From Microbacterium esteraromaticum (lineage in GTDB: Bacteria; Actinomycetota; Actinomycetes; Actinomycetales; Microbacteriaceae): a DNA stretch of 64,000 bases. Location of the stretch: the NCBI RefSeq assembly GCF_016907315.1, contig NZ_JAFBBS010000001.1, positions 310,001-374,000 on the forward strand, in the 5' to 3' direction. A program made the position numbers and the translations under genes. This document shows, piece after piece, positions 18,424-27,288 of this stretch. A model generated the notes under the pieces. It was not told where the DNA came from. It ran no database searches and saw nothing but the letters and a program-made list of their open reading frames with translations. Within the stretch, counting starts at the first letter, position 1. Each line of letters starts with the position of its first letter.

Positions 18424-19799
18424 CAGAGCACCCCTTCGGCGACCACCCGGGATTCTGCGCGGCGCTGCACACCCGGACGCGCATGACGCGGACTCCAGAT
18501 GCCCACTTCGGCCGGATCGATCTCGCCGACCAGGCGGTTGTGCCAGTCCACGGCCGTCTGGTCCGTGAGGCTGGCGATCTGATCGACGACCACGCGGGCA
18601 CGCTGGGCGTCGGTGCCTGCGGCGAGGAAGTCCGCCGAGAACGCGGGCTCGAGCACGTCGGCGCCGGCCGACCACAGCGCGTCGGTCGACCAGAGGGCGT
18701 CGGCGAGGCGGTGCAGTACCCGACGCTGCTCTTTGTAGACGCCCTTCCTGGCGTCTATCGTCACGATCGCCTGCCCCATGATGCCCTTGAGCACGGCGAT
18801 CTCGGTCTCGACCTCGCGCGGGATGACGACGTGCGCGCTGTATCGGGCAAGGGTCTCGCCGGGGTACGCGGCTCTGGTCGCCGCGACCGAGCCGCGTGCG
18901 AAGCGGCCGATCATGTCGCTGGTCAGGTTCTTCAGGCGGGCGAGGTCGCGACGCGAACGGTCGAACGACCGCATCCACATCGTCTCGCGGGTGAGACGGT
19001 ACAGCGCGTCGGCCAGCTCATCGCGGGTGTAGTCATATCCGACCCACTGCTGGATGCGCCCGACGAGCGGATGGTGCTCGACCGGGTCCGAGAGCTGGGC
19101 GACATCGACGTAGCCGTTGACGATCGCGTCCTCGAAGTCGTGCACCGAGTAGGCGATGTCGACGGAGAGATCCATGATCTCGGCCTCGATGCAGCGCTCG
19201 CGGCCGGGTGCGCCCTCGCGCATCCATCGGAAGACCGGCTCGTCTTCAGGATAGACGCCGAACTTCAGGCGCCCTCCCGGGTCGGGCACGGGCTCGTCGA
19301 CCGTCCAGGGATACTTGCACGTCGCATCCAGGCTGGCTCGTGTGAGGTTCAGCCCGACGGAGTGATCGCCGTCGTCGAGCACCTTGGCCTCGAGGCGCGT
19401 CAGGATGCGCAGAGACTGGGCGTTGCCCTCGAAGCCGCCGATATCCTCCGCCCACTCGTTCAGCGCCCGCTCGCCGTTATGGCCGAACGGCGGATGCCCG
19501 AGGTCGTGGCTGAGGCAGGCCGTATCGACCACATCGGCCGAGACTCCCAGCGCGCTGGCCAGTTCACGGCCGACCTGGGCGACCTCGAGCGAGTGCGTGA
19601 GCCGGTTGCGGGCGAAGTCCGCTGTGCTGGCGGGGCTCAGCACCTGCGTTTTGGCAGCCAGACGGCGGAGGGCGGCCGAGTGCAGCACGCGTGCACGATC
19701 GCGTGAGAAGTCGTCTCTCTCGGAGCGATGGGTCTCGGCGAAGAAGCGTTCGGCGTCGTGGGCGCGGTAGCCGCGGGCGGGAGACGGGTCAGCCGCCAT
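18423..19799 (-). CDS. dgt: Deoxyguanosinetriphosphate triphosphohydrolase-like protein
   Basis: HD-domain enzyme that splits dNTPs into nucleoside and triphosphate. The 458-residue product has the metal-binding residues in RNRLTHSLEVAQVGRELA and CLSHDLGHPPFGHNGERAL. It belongs to the shorter dGTPase-like type common in actinobacteria rather than E. coli Dgt, so the preferred substrate is uncertain. It sits between dusB (whose 3' end overlaps its start by 11 bp) and dnaG, a gene order often seen in this phylum that links nucleotide-pool control to replication. Confidence 0.93.
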   Translation of the reverse strand: MAADPSPARGYRAHDAERFFAETHRSERDDFSRDRARVLHSAALRRLAAKTQVLSPASTADFARNRLTHSLEVAQVGRELASALGVSADVVDTACLSHDLGHPPFGHNGERALNEWAEDIGGFEGNAQSLRILTRLEAKVLDDGDHSVGLNLTRASLDATCKYPWTVDEPVPDPGGRLKFGVYPEDEPVFRWMREGAPGRERCIEAEIMDLSVDIAYSVHDFEDAIVNGYVDVAQLSDPVEHHPLVGRIQQWVGYDYTRDELADALYRLTRETMWMRSFDRSRRDLARLKNLTSDMIGRFARGSVAATRAAYPGETLARYSAHVVIPREVETEIAVLKGIMGQAIVTIDARKGVYKEQRRVLHRLADALWSTDALWSAGADVLEPAFSADFLAAGTDAQRARVVVDQIASLTDQTAVDWHNRLVGEIDPAEVGIWSPRHARPGVQRRAESRVVAEGVL

Positions 19800-20976
19800 C
19801 GTTCTCGGTCTCCGCTCCGCGCATCATGTCGCCGACGCCCTCACCGAGCTCGCGCGAGTCGAGCCAGCCTTCCGGCAGGGCCGTGCGCTTGGGCGAGCCG
19901 GCACGACCGCGCTGCCCCTCGGCACCCGCGCCCGGATAGGGCGCGTCGCCGATGGTGCCGAGCAGGTCGTCGATCTCCTGCAGCGTCGACGCCCGGGCGA
20001 GCGCCGCGCGCAGCTCGCCGCCGACCGGGTAGCCCTTGAAGTACCAGGCGACGTGCTTGCGGATGTCCTTGCAGCCTCGGTCCTCGTCCTCGAAGAACTC
20101 GACGAGCAGCTCGGCATGCCGTCGGAAGGCGTCCTTGACGAAACCGAGGGTCGCGTCGACGACCGGGCGCTGGCCGGCGGCGGAGGACTGAGGTCCGAGC
20201 GCTGCGGCGAGCTCGCCGAAGAGCCACGGGCGCCCCAGGCATCCGCGTCCGACGACGACGCCGTCGCAGCCGGTCTCGTCCATCATCCGCACGGCGTCGT
20301 CCGCCGACCAGATGTCACCGTTGCCCAGCACGGGGATGCTCGTCACGGCCTGCTTGAGCTCGCCGATGGCGCTCCAGTCGGCGTGCCCCGAGTAGTACTC
20401 CGACGCGGTGCGCGCGTGCAGGGCGACAGCGGCGGCACCGGCGTCCTCCGCGGCGCGACCGGCGTCGAGGAAGGTCAGATGGTCCTTGTTGATGCCTTTG
20501 CGCATCTTCACGGTGAGCGGCACGTCGCCCGCCGCGGTGACCGCGCGCTGCACGATCTCGGAGAACAGTCCGATCTTCCACGGCAGCGCCGCTCCCCCGC
20601 CCTTGCGCGTGACCTTGGGCACGGGGCAGCCGAAGTTCAGGTCGATGTGATCGGCCTTGTCCTCGGCCACGATGATGCCCACGGCCTCTGCGATCGTCGC
20701 TGGGTCGACACCGTACAGCTGGATCGATCGAGGTGTCTCGCTCTCGTGATGCTGGATGAGCCGCATCGTGATCGCGTTGCGCTCGACGAGAGCCCTCGAG
20801 GTGATCATCTCGCTGACGTAGAGACCTGCGCCGTACTCGCGGCAGAGCCGTCGGAACGCGGTGTTGGTGATGCCCGCCATCGGGGCGAGCACGACCGGGG
20901 TGTCGAGTTCGATCGGGCCGATGCGCAGCGCCGGAGTCGGAGCGGCTGCGATGGCGGAGTCAGTTACCAGAGTCAT
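19789..20976 (-). CDS. dusB: tRNA-dihydrouridine synthase (DusB type)
   Basis: FMN-dependent reduction of uridine to dihydrouridine in tRNA. The 395-residue product has the TIM-barrel start PVVLAPMAGITNTAFRRLC, the catalytic-cysteine loop DLNFGCPVPKVTRKGGGAAL, TVKMRKG and GNGDIWS, and the FMN phosphate site GVVVGRGCLGRPW. ATG 20976 is chosen because family similarity begins here and GGACAGGA precedes it; an open frame continues far upstream but runs antisense to the glutathione peroxidase gene. It is the first gene of the dusB-dgt-dnaG-ABC operon. Confidence 0.94.
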   Translation of the reverse strand: MTLVTDSAIAAAPTPALRIGPIELDTPVVLAPMAGITNTAFRRLCREYGAGLYVSEMITSRALVERNAITMRLIQHHESETPRSIQLYGVDPATIAEAVGIIVAEDKADHIDLNFGCPVPKVTRKGGGAALPWKIGLFSEIVQRAVTAAGDVPLTVKMRKGINKDHLTFLDAGRAAEDAGAAAVALHARTASEYYSGHADWSAIGELKQAVTSIPVLGNGDIWSADDAVRMMDETGCDGVVVGRGCLGRPWLFGELAAALGPQSSAAGQRPVVDATLGFVKDAFRRHAELLVEFFEDEDRGCKDIRKHVAWYFKGYPVGGELRAALARASTLQEIDDLLGTIGDAPYPGAGAEGQRGRAGSPKRTALPEGWLDSRELGEGVGDMMRGAETENDGG

Positions 20977-21024
20977 GTCCTGTCCATTCTCCCAGACACC
21001 GGCCGGGCGCGGGCGCAGCCGATC

Positions 21025-21030
21025 TAGGCT
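21025..21030 (+). promoter_or_regulatory. Leaderless -10 box for glutathione peroxidase
   Basis: TAGGCT ends 6 nt before ATG 21037, with no Shine-Dalgarno between. This predicts transcription starting at the ATG. Confidence 0.65.
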
Positions 21031-21036
21031 GTGCAC

Positions 21037-21540
21037 ATGACCGATCCGACCCTGCGACAGATCCCCTTCACCGACGCCACCGGCGCCGAGAAGACACTCG
21101 ACGACGTCGGTGCCGACGTCGTGCTGATCGTGAACGTCGCCTCGAAGTGCGGGCTCACACCGCAGTACACGCAGCTCGAGGAGCTGCAGCGCCGATTCGG
21201 GGAGCGAGGCTTCAGCGTGATCGGCTTCCCCTGCAACCAGTTCTTCGGGCAGGAGCCGGGTTCGCTGGACGAGATCCTGGAGTTCTGCTCCACCTCGTAC
21301 GGCGTGACGTTCCCCGTGAACGACAAGGTGAAGGTCAACGGGCGCAGCGCGCACGAGCTGTACAAGGCGCTGAAGCAGACCCCTGATGCCGCTGGAAGAG
21401 CCGGACGGGTGGAGTGGAACTTCGAGAAGTTCCTCGTCGACGCCGATGGCGCGGTGCAGCGATTCCGTCCGAAGCAGAAGCCGGACGACCCCGAGATCGT
21501 CGCCGCGATCGAGGCAGCGCTGGCAGACGTCGACCGCTGA
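21037..21540 (+). CDS. Glutathione peroxidase family protein (thioredoxin-type)
   Basis: Thiol peroxidase that reduces hydroperoxides. The peroxidatic residue is Cys (NVASKCGLTPQY), not selenocysteine, with the catalytic Gln and Trp in FPCNQFFGQEPG and VEWNFEKF. The extra Cys in FPCNQF is the resolving-cysteine position of thioredoxin-dependent family members, which suits an actinobacterium lacking glutathione. Length is 167 aa. ATG 21037 is chosen over GTG 21031 because the -10 hexamer at 21025-21030 leaves room only for a leaderless transcript at the ATG. Confidence 0.92.
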   Translation: MTDPTLRQIPFTDATGAEKTLDDVGADVVLIVNVASKCGLTPQYTQLEELQRRFGERGFSVIGFPCNQFFGQEPGSLDEILEFCSTSYGVTFPVNDKVKVNGRSAHELYKALKQTPDAAGRAGRVEWNFEKFLVDADGAVQRFRPKQKPDDPEIVAAIEAALADVDR

Positions 21541-21665
21541 CGCGAATCGTTCACCCCGACCCGCCCGGCCCCGGCGCGGCTCGTTCACCTCGCATTCTCC
21601 TCCTGGCCTCTCTGCGGCCCTAGGTTCTCGTGTCGGCGACACCGCCGACGAACGGAGAACCGAGA

Positions 21666-22874
21666 ATGACCGAACGACCGCCCCTCAGCCGCCGAACCGT
21701 CCTGACCGCAGGCGCGCTGGGCGCCGTCACCGCCGCCCTGCCCCTGAGCGCGGCCAACGCCGCAGCCGCGGCATCCACCTCCGGACCCGCCTCGGGCCGG
21801 CCAGGGCCGCGCGCGCCTCGTCTGCGCTTCCGCTCGGACCGCACGTTCAAGGTCGTGCAGTTCAACGACACGCAGGACGACGAGCGTACCGACCAGCGCA
21901 CGGTCGAGCTGATGGAGAAGACGCTCGACCAGGAGAAGCCCGACTTCGTCGTGATCAACGGAGACGTGATCACCGGCGGCTGCGAGACACGGCTGGCGGT
22001 GAAGCAGGCCATCAACAACGTCGTGTCGCCGATGGAGGCCAGACGGATCCCCTGGGCCGTCACCTACGGCAACCACGACGAGGATTCCCTTCCGCAGTCG
22101 GGCGTCGACGAAGCGGGGATGCTCGAGATCTACCGTTCGTACGACTTCAACGTCAACGCGGAGAGCACTCGAGGCCTCACCGGCACGAGCAACACGATCG
22201 TGCCGATCGCCTCGTCGTCGCGGAAGAACCGCGAGGCGTTCGCGCTGTGGCTGATCGACTCGGGCCGCTACGCACCGTCGAAGATCAACGGCCAGAACTT
22301 CGACGGCTACCCCACGTGGGACTGGCTGCGCATGGATCAGGTCAGCTGGTACCGGGAGCAGTCGCAGGGTCTGGAGAAGCGCCTGGGTCGCAAGCTGCCC
22401 GGCCTCATGTTCATCCACATCGCACTGTGGGAGCACCGGTTCATGTGGTGGGGCGGTGTCGACACGCGCACGGCCGCAGACGCCGCACGAGGCAAGGCAC
22501 GTCACGGCATCGTCGGCGAACGCAACGAAGACGAGTGCCCCGGTCCGTTCAACTCGGGCATGTTCAACGCGATCCTCGAACGGGGTGATGTCAAGGGCGT
22601 CTTCGTCGGCCACGATCACATCAACGACTATGTGGGCGACTACTACGGGGTGAAGCTCGGCTACGCGCCAGGCACCGGCTTCGGGGCGTACGGACTGGCC
22701 GGCGCCGAACGCAACCGCATGCGTGGCGGGCGCGTGTTCGAACTCACTGAGAACGGCGACGACGTCACGATCGAGACCCGGGTCGTCTACGCGCGCGATC
22801 TCGGCATCGACCTGACGGCGAACGACCAGCCGATGGAGCCGCGGCCGCTGCCTGCGAAGCAGCAGGCTCTCTGA
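21666..22874 (+). CDS. Tat-exported metallophosphoesterase
   Basis: A 402-residue calcineurin-like phosphoesterase. The N-terminus has a twin-arginine signal (LSRRTVLTAGALGAV, ending near SAANAAAAA), so it is exported folded. Metal-ligand motifs follow in order: KVVQFNDTQDD (first motif, Asn in place of the usual GDxH His), VVINGDVITG, VTYGNHDED, MFIHIALWEHR and FVGHDHINDY. The pattern resembles the DCR2/purple-acid-like phosphodiesterases, and the substrate is unknown. ATG 21666 follows GGAG. Transcription ends at a 28-bp perfect hairpin right after the stop. Confidence 0.87.
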   Translation: MTERPPLSRRTVLTAGALGAVTAALPLSAANAAAAASTSGPASGRPGPRAPRLRFRSDRTFKVVQFNDTQDDERTDQRTVELMEKTLDQEKPDFVVINGDVITGGCETRLAVKQAINNVVSPMEARRIPWAVTYGNHDEDSLPQSGVDEAGMLEIYRSYDFNVNAESTRGLTGTSNTIVPIASSSRKNREAFALWLIDSGRYAPSKINGQNFDGYPTWDWLRMDQVSWYREQSQGLEKRLGRKLPGLMFIHIALWEHRFMWWGGVDTRTAADAARGKARHGIVGERNEDECPGPFNSGMFNAILERGDVKGVFVGHDHINDYVGDYYGVKLGYAPGTGFGAYGLAGAERNRMRGGRVFELTENGDDVTIETRVVYARDLGIDLTANDQPMEPRPLPAKQQAL

Positions 22875-22877
22875 GCC

Positions 22878-22937
22878 GACCCGACGCAGACGAGGGGCCC
22901 GATCCGGCTGGATCGGGCCCCTCGTCTGCGTCGGGTC
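22878..22937. terminator. 28-bp perfect bidirectional terminator
   Basis: Arms 22878-22905 and 22910-22937 are perfectly complementary (28 bp, loop GGCT). It serves two convergent genes; its last bases form part of the stop codon of the minus-strand oxidoreductase gene. Confidence 0.85.
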
Positions 22938-23607
22938 AGTTCGCGGCGGCGGTCTTCTGCGTCCAGACGTCGCGGATGACGTTCTCGAACGCCTCCGGAG
23001 GCTGGGCTCCGCTGACGCCGTACTGCCCGTCGATCACGAAGAACGGCACGCCGTTGATGCCGTACGCGCGAGCCTGCGCCTGATCGGCGCGAACGGCATC
23101 GAGGTGCGCGTTCGTCTCGAGCGCGGTGCGCGCCTCATCCGCATCCAGCCCGACCTCCTCCGCCAGGGCGACGAGATCGTCGATGCGGCCGACGTGGCGG
23201 CCCTCGGTGAAGTACGCCGACATCAGGCGCTCCTCCATCTCGTGCTGAAGACCTTCGGCCTTCGCGAAGTGCAGCAGCTCGTGGGCCTTCACGGTGTTGG
23301 TGTGCTGCAGCAGGTCGAAGCGGTATTCCAGCCCTGCTCCGGATGCCACGTTCGTGACGTGCGCGAGCATCTGCTCGACCTGCTCGCGGGGCATGCCCTT
23401 GTGCCCGGCGAGGAAGTCGACCTCGTCGCCGTCGAAGTCGACGGGCGTGTCGGGTGAGAGCTCGAAGGAGTGGAAGGTGACGTTCACCTGCGGGGCGTCG
23501 TCGTCAGCCGAGGTGGCCGCGAGCCCCTTCTCGAGGTTGCGCTTGCCGATGTAGCACCAGGGGCAGGCGATGTCGGACCAGATGTCGATCGAGATGGGTT
23601 CAGTCAC
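22936..23607 (-). CDS. DsbA-family oxidoreductase (FrnE-like)
   Basis: A thioredoxin-fold protein with active-site CPWC in DIWSDIACPWCYIGKRNLEKGL, a long helical insertion, and the cis-Pro loop GINGVPFFVIDGQYGVSGAQ. This matches the cytosolic FrnE/DsbA-like family, which acts in disulfide isomerisation or polyketide-type oxidoreduction; no signal peptide is visible. GTG 23607 (223 aa, starting M-TEPISIDIW) is preferred over the upstream ATG 23625 because a weak -10 (TTGTAT) ends 6 nt before it. The stop codon lies within the terminator hairpin. Confidence 0.88.
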   Translation of the reverse strand: MTEPISIDIWSDIACPWCYIGKRNLEKGLAATSADDDAPQVNVTFHSFELSPDTPVDFDGDEVDFLAGHKGMPREQVEQMLAHVTNVASGAGLEYRFDLLQHTNTVKAHELLHFAKAEGLQHEMEERLMSAYFTEGRHVGRIDDLVALAEEVGLDADEARTALETNAHLDAVRADQAQARAYGINGVPFFVIDGQYGVSGAQPPEAFENVIRDVWTQKTAAAN

Positions 23608-23652
23608 AGTGACATACAACCGCATGCCCCCGTGCGCATATTCCCGTTCGGG

Positions 23653-23658
23653 TAGCCT
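23653..23658 (+). promoter_or_regulatory. Leaderless -10 box for the P-loop gene
   Basis: TAGCCT ends 6 nt before GTG 23665, and no Shine-Dalgarno is present. Confidence 0.6.
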
Positions 23659-23664
23659 TCTCGG

Positions 23665-24276
23665 GTGCTCACCGCAGTGGACCCTCTTCCGTTCCGTCCT
23701 TCACGGGTGCTGATCGCGGGCGTCACGGGCTCTGGCAAGACCACCCTCGCACGGCGTCTCGCCGCGGTATGGGGTCTTCGCCACGTCGAGATCGACGGGC
23801 TGTACCACGGCGCTGGGTGGAAGCCACGGCCCGACTTTCTCGACGATGTACGGGCCTTTGCTGCCGAGAGTCGCTGGGTGACCGAGTGGCAGTACACGAG
23901 CAAGGGCACCGACGAGATCCTCGCTCCCCGCGCGGAGGCGGTGCTCTGGCTCGACTACCCCTACCGGGTGGTGCGCTCGCGTCTCGTGCGCCGGACGGTG
24001 GCCCGCCAGGTGCTGCGGACCGAGCTCTGGAACGGCAACAGGGAGCGGGGGATCCTCAACATCTTCAACCGAGACGCCGAAGACAACATCCTGCTGTGGC
24101 AGACGCGGACTCTGCACAAGTGGACGGAGCGCATGCCTGAGGTCGAGGCGCGGTTCCCCCATCTGAGCATCGTGCGCTTCACCCACCCGCGGGAGACCGA
24201 GCGCTGGCTGAGCGCTCAGGTCGAGACGTCGGGAGAGTCGACCGCTCCCCCGAAGCGGCGGTCGCGCGACAAGTAG
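23665..24276 (+). CDS. P-loop NTPase, adenylate-kinase/FlaR-like
   Basis: A 203-residue protein with Walker [16 protein letters not shown] at residues 18-32, then [19 protein letters not shown] and a [15 protein letters not shown] block. This layout matches the small kinase-like family often labelled topology modulation protein (FlaR) or AAA family ATPase. The substrate is unknown. The 3' end overlaps the end of the opposite-strand uppS gene by 61 bp. Confidence 0.8.
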   Translation: MLTAVDPLPFRPSRVLIAGVTGSGKTTLARRLAAVWGLRHVEIDGLYHGAGWKPRPDFLDDVRAFAAESRWVTEWQYTSKGTDEILAPRAEAVLWLDYPYRVVRSRLVRRTVARQVLRTELWNGNRERGILNIFNRDAEDNILLWQTRTLHKWTERMPEVEARFPHLSIVRFTHPRETERWLSAQVETSGESTAPPKRRSRDK

Positions 24277-25019
24277 ATCTCGATCGCCCGCCACAGCTCC
24301 TCTCGGGAGAAGTCGGGCCACAGGGTGTCGAGGAACACCATCTCTGCGTAGGCGGCCTGCCAGAGCAGGAAGTTCGAGGTGCGCTGCTCGCCCGAGCTGC
24401 GCAGGAAGAGGTCGACATCGGGCATGTCCGGCACGTAGAGGTGCCTGCGGATCTGCTTCTCGGTGATGGCGCTGGGGCGCATCCGCCCCGCCTTCACCTC
24501 TTCGGCCATGGCGCGCATCGCGTCGACGAGCTCGACGCGGCCGCCATAGTTCACGCACATCGTGAGGGTGAGCACGTCGTTGTCTCTCGTGAGCTGCTCG
24601 GCGAACTGCAGCTCCTTGATGACCGATCCCCACAGACGCGGCTTGCGTCCGGCCCAGCGCACCCGCACGCCCCACTCGTTGAGCTGATCGCGGCGGCGGT
24701 GGAGCACGTCACGGTTGTAGCCCATGAGAAAGCGAACCTCTTCGGGCGAACGTGCCCAGTTCTCGGTCGAGAAGGCGTACACCGACAGGTGCTTGACCCC
24801 AGCCTGGATGGCGCCGGCGACGACGTCGAGCAGCACCTCTTCGCCGGCTTTGTGCCCCTCAATGCGGTTGAGGCCGCGACGGTTCGCCCAGCGTCCGTTG
24901 CCGTCCATCACTATCGCGACGTGCTCTGGTACCGCGGGGAACGCCGGCGGGGTCTTGCCCGTCCAGTCGAGCGGGCGGAACGGCACCGCATCCTTGTGCG
25001 TGTACGGCTTCGGGGTCAC
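24216..25019 (-). CDS. uppS: Isoprenyl (undecaprenyl) diphosphate synthase
   Basis: cis-Prenyltransferase that makes the polyprenyl carrier lipid for cell-wall synthesis. The catalytic Asp region [50 protein letters not shown] and the C-terminal [19 protein letters not shown] are all present in the 267-residue product. GTG 25019 overlaps the recO stop as GTGA, with GGAG just upstream, so the two are coupled. The chain length made (C50 or C55) cannot be read from sequence. Confidence 0.94.
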   Translation of the reverse strand: MTPKPYTHKDAVPFRPLDWTGKTPPAFPAVPEHVAIVMDGNGRWANRRGLNRIEGHKAGEEVLLDVVAGAIQAGVKHLSVYAFSTENWARSPEEVRFLMGYNRDVLHRRRDQLNEWGVRVRWAGRKPRLWGSVIKELQFAEQLTRDNDVLTLTMCVNYGGRVELVDAMRAMAEEVKAGRMRPSAITEKQIRRHLYVPDMPDVDLFLRSSGEQRTSNFLLWQAAYAEMVFLDTLWPDFSREELWRAIEIYLSRDRRFGGAVDSPDVST

Positions 25020-25759
25020 CGTGCTCCAATTCTCGGGGGGTGCGTGACGTGCTCGAGTGAGCGGATCCCGCGCTCGAGGTGCCACTGGGCGTACGCGGCG
25101 ATCGTGCCTGACGCGGCGGCGAGATCGGGCTGCGGTGCGGCGTCGACCGTCTCCCACTGGCCGCTCATCAGCGCTCGCAGCAGTCCGAGGGTCGACGGCG
25201 AGATGCGGGGACTGCCGGCCGGCGCGCACGAATCGCACACCGATCCCCCGAGCTGCGCGCCGAAGTGCCGGTGCGGACCGGGCGCTCCGCAGCGGGCGCA
25301 GTCGTCGAGTGCGGGAGCCCAGCCCGACAGGGCCATGACGCGCAGGAGGTAGGAGTCCAGGATGCTGCGAGCAGCGTGCTCACCGCGCGACAGCGAGCGC
25401 AGGCCGCCCACGAGCAGCAGGTACTGCTCGGCCGTCGCCTCTGCCTCGTTGAGCCGGTCGGCCGTCTCGACCATCGCACTGGCCGCCGTGAAGCGTTCGT
25501 AGTCGACCGCGATGTCGGCGCCGTACGCGCCGAGGGAATCGGCCTGCTGCACGATGTCGAGGGTGCGGCCCTTGTACATCTGCACGTCGGCGACCATGAA
25601 CGGCTCGAGCCGTGAGCCGAACTTCGACGAGGTGCGCCGCACGCCCTTCGCGACCGCACGGATCTTGCCGTTGCGCCGCGAGAGCATCGTGACGATGCGA
25701 TCTGCTTCACCCAGCTTGTGGGTGCGCAGGATCACCGCTTCGTCTCGGTAGGTGGGCAC
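25016..25759 (-). CDS. recO: DNA repair protein RecO
   Basis: Loads RecA onto SSB-coated DNA in the RecFOR pathway. The 247-residue product has the N-terminal OB-fold ([23 protein letters not shown]) and a C-terminal zinc site, CARCGAPG ... CDSCAP. GTG 25759 is 6 nt downstream of GATAAT (25771-25766), so it is leaderless. Divergent from the TRIC channel gene, with 36 bp between start codons. Translationally coupled to uppS. Confidence 0.94.
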   Translation of the reverse strand: MPTYRDEAVILRTHKLGEADRIVTMLSRRNGKIRAVAKGVRRTSSKFGSRLEPFMVADVQMYKGRTLDIVQQADSLGAYGADIAVDYERFTAASAMVETADRLNEAEATAEQYLLLVGGLRSLSRGEHAARSILDSYLLRVMALSGWAPALDDCARCGAPGPHRHFGAQLGGSVCDSCAPAGSPRISPSTLGLLRALMSGQWETVDAAPQPDLAAASGTIAAYAQWHLERGIRSLEHVTHPPRIGAR

Positions 25760-25765
25760 TCAACG

Positions 25766-25789
25766 ATTATCTCCCGGGCACGAGAGAAT
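25766..25789. promoter_or_regulatory. Compact divergent leaderless promoter (recO / TRIC channel)
   Basis: Opposed -10 hexamers GATAAT (minus, 25771-25766) and GAGAAT (plus, 25784-25789), 12 bp apart. Each ends 6 nt before a GTG start (25759 minus, 25796 plus). The two elements differ at one position. Confidence 0.65.
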
Positions 25790-25795
25790 GGACGG

Positions 25796-26482
25796 GTGAC
25801 GGAACCGCTCTTCACCATCCCGCTCTGGGCCGATCTTCTCGGTGTCGGGCTCGGCGGCATCCAGGGGGCGATGTTCGCCTCCGGCTTCCAGGGCCAGCGC
25901 CGCCTCGACTGGCTCGGCGTCGCGATCATCGGCATCATGATCGGCATGGGCGGCGGTCTCATCCGCGACCTGCTGATCGGCCAGCCGCCGGCGACGCTGC
26001 AGAACGACTGGTATCTCATCACCGCGGGCGGTGCGGCACTGTTCGGGATGCTGCTCGCCGGCGTCTTCAACCGGATCAACACGTTCATCGTGGTGCTCGA
26101 CGCGGCCGTGATCGGCATGTTCGGGGCCTTCGGCGTCAGCAAGGCGCTCGGGTTCGGCATCCCGCCGGTACCGGCTGTGTTCATCGGCGTATGCGCCGCC
26201 GTGGGCGGCGGCGTGCTGCGCGACGTGCTCATGGGTCTGCCGGTCGCGATCATGCACGTCGGTTCGCTGTACGCCGTGGCGGCCGGGGTCGGATGCACGG
26301 CGATCGTCATCATGCACGCCTTCGGCGTCCCGATCGCCCTCGCCGCCGTCATCGGCATCGTGGTCACCGCGGTGATCCGCGTGCTCGCGGTGATCTTCGA
26401 CGTCTCCCTCCCCGAGCAGCGCCGGCTCTACCGCCGCAAGGTCGCCACCGAGACGGGGATGATTCCGATCATCAAGCCGTGA
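25796..26482 (+). CDS. TRIC-type cation channel (UPF0126 family membrane protein)
   Basis: A 228-residue membrane protein of seven hydrophobic segments arranged as two repeats. Each repeat carries the glycine-rich arginine motif: GMGGGLIRDLLIG in the first, AVGGGVLRDVLMG in the second. Prokaryotic members of this family form trimeric potassium channels (TRIC); many are still named UPF0126. GTG 25796 is used as a leaderless start. The C-terminal basic tail EQRRLYRRKVATETG is cytosolic. Confidence 0.88.
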   Translation: MTEPLFTIPLWADLLGVGLGGIQGAMFASGFQGQRRLDWLGVAIIGIMIGMGGGLIRDLLIGQPPATLQNDWYLITAGGAALFGMLLAGVFNRINTFIVVLDAAVIGMFGAFGVSKALGFGIPPVPAVFIGVCAAVGGGVLRDVLMGLPVAIMHVGSLYAVAAGVGCTAIVIMHAFGVPIALAAVIGIVVTAVIRVLAVIFDVSLPEQRRLYRRKVATETGMIPIIKP

Positions 26483-26488
26483 GGCAGC

Positions 26489-27223
26489 TCAGCGCGACGA
26501 GCCGTCTCCCTGTTCGATGATCGGCGCCAGCCCGTCGAGCACGCGTTCCAGGCCGAAGCGCCACGCGGCATCAGCGTCGTAGGCGCCATCGAGCTCGGCA
26601 CCCACCGCGGCGCCGACGCGCTGGGCGAGCGGATGCCTCTCGCCCAGGTGCCCAGCCAGCGGCATGGCGACCCGCTCCCAGTCCAGCGCGCCGGCGCTCT
26701 GCGCTTCACGACGCCGCAGAGCGCCGGCCCTGGCGAAGTCGAGGACGAAAGACAGCGCCGCGTCACGCCGGAGGTCGTCGAGCCGCAGACCGTCGAAGAC
26801 CGCCAGCTCACGGTCGTACTTCGCAATCGTCCCCGGGCCGAGCACCAGTCGCGGGTCGTGCACCTCGAGCAGCCAGGGCCGCGCGCACAGCAGGTCGCGA
26901 TTGCGGTCGGCGAGATCTCGCACTCGTTCACGCCACGTCGACGGATCGCCGCTGCAATCGGGGGCGGGCATTCGGGTGTGTGCGAGGTCAGCCATAAGCA
27001 CGAGCAGGTCTTCACGGCTGTTCACGTAGGTGTACACAGCCATCGGCGTCAGGCCGAGCCGCTGCGCCAGCGCCCGCACCGTCAGCGCCGAGAGGCCCGA
27101 CTCATCGGCCAGGGCGATCGCGGTCGAGACCACCTCGCGCGGCGTCGTTCGCCGGCGCGGGCCGCGACGAGCTGCGCCGGCGTCGGACTCGTCGCTCCAC
27201 AGAAGATCGATCAGATCCGGCAT
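26489..27223 (-). CDS. TetR-family transcriptional regulator
   Basis: A 244-residue repressor with an N-terminal helix-turn-helix (REVVSTAIALADESGLSALTVRALAQRLGLTPMAVYTYVNSREDLL) and a larger C-terminal domain resembling the TetR class-type ligand-binding domain. ATG 27223 follows GGAGG at 9 nt. It is divergent from the VOC protein gene; the 65-bp gap holds an AT-rich palindrome that is a likely operator. The effector is unknown. Confidence 0.88.
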   Translation of the reverse strand: MPDLIDLLWSDESDAGAARRGPRRRTTPREVVSTAIALADESGLSALTVRALAQRLGLTPMAVYTYVNSREDLLVLMADLAHTRMPAPDCSGDPSTWRERVRDLADRNRDLLCARPWLLEVHDPRLVLGPGTIAKYDRELAVFDGLRLDDLRRDAALSFVLDFARAGALRRREAQSAGALDWERVAMPLAGHLGERHPLAQRVGAAVGAELDGAYDADAAWRFGLERVLDGLAPIIEQGDGSSR

Positions 27224-27256
27224 CGGGGAATACCTCCTCACGTCATTCACTTACTC

Positions 27257-27269
27257 TATACGCTGTATA
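27257..27269. promoter_or_regulatory. Candidate TetR operator palindrome
   Basis: TATAC-GCT-GTATA inverted repeat in the divergent gap between the TetR gene and the VOC gene, in a strikingly AT-rich patch for this genome (followed by TATAAAAAAC). It also overlaps any -10 element for the VOC gene. Confidence 0.6.
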
Positions 27270-27288
27270 AAAAACAATGGGAGGCTTC

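Noticed and set aside
18424-18978. 185-codon N-terminal extension of DNA primase
   Set aside because: It lies wholly within dgt in another frame; primase similarity starts at ATG 18423, which overlaps the dgt stop.
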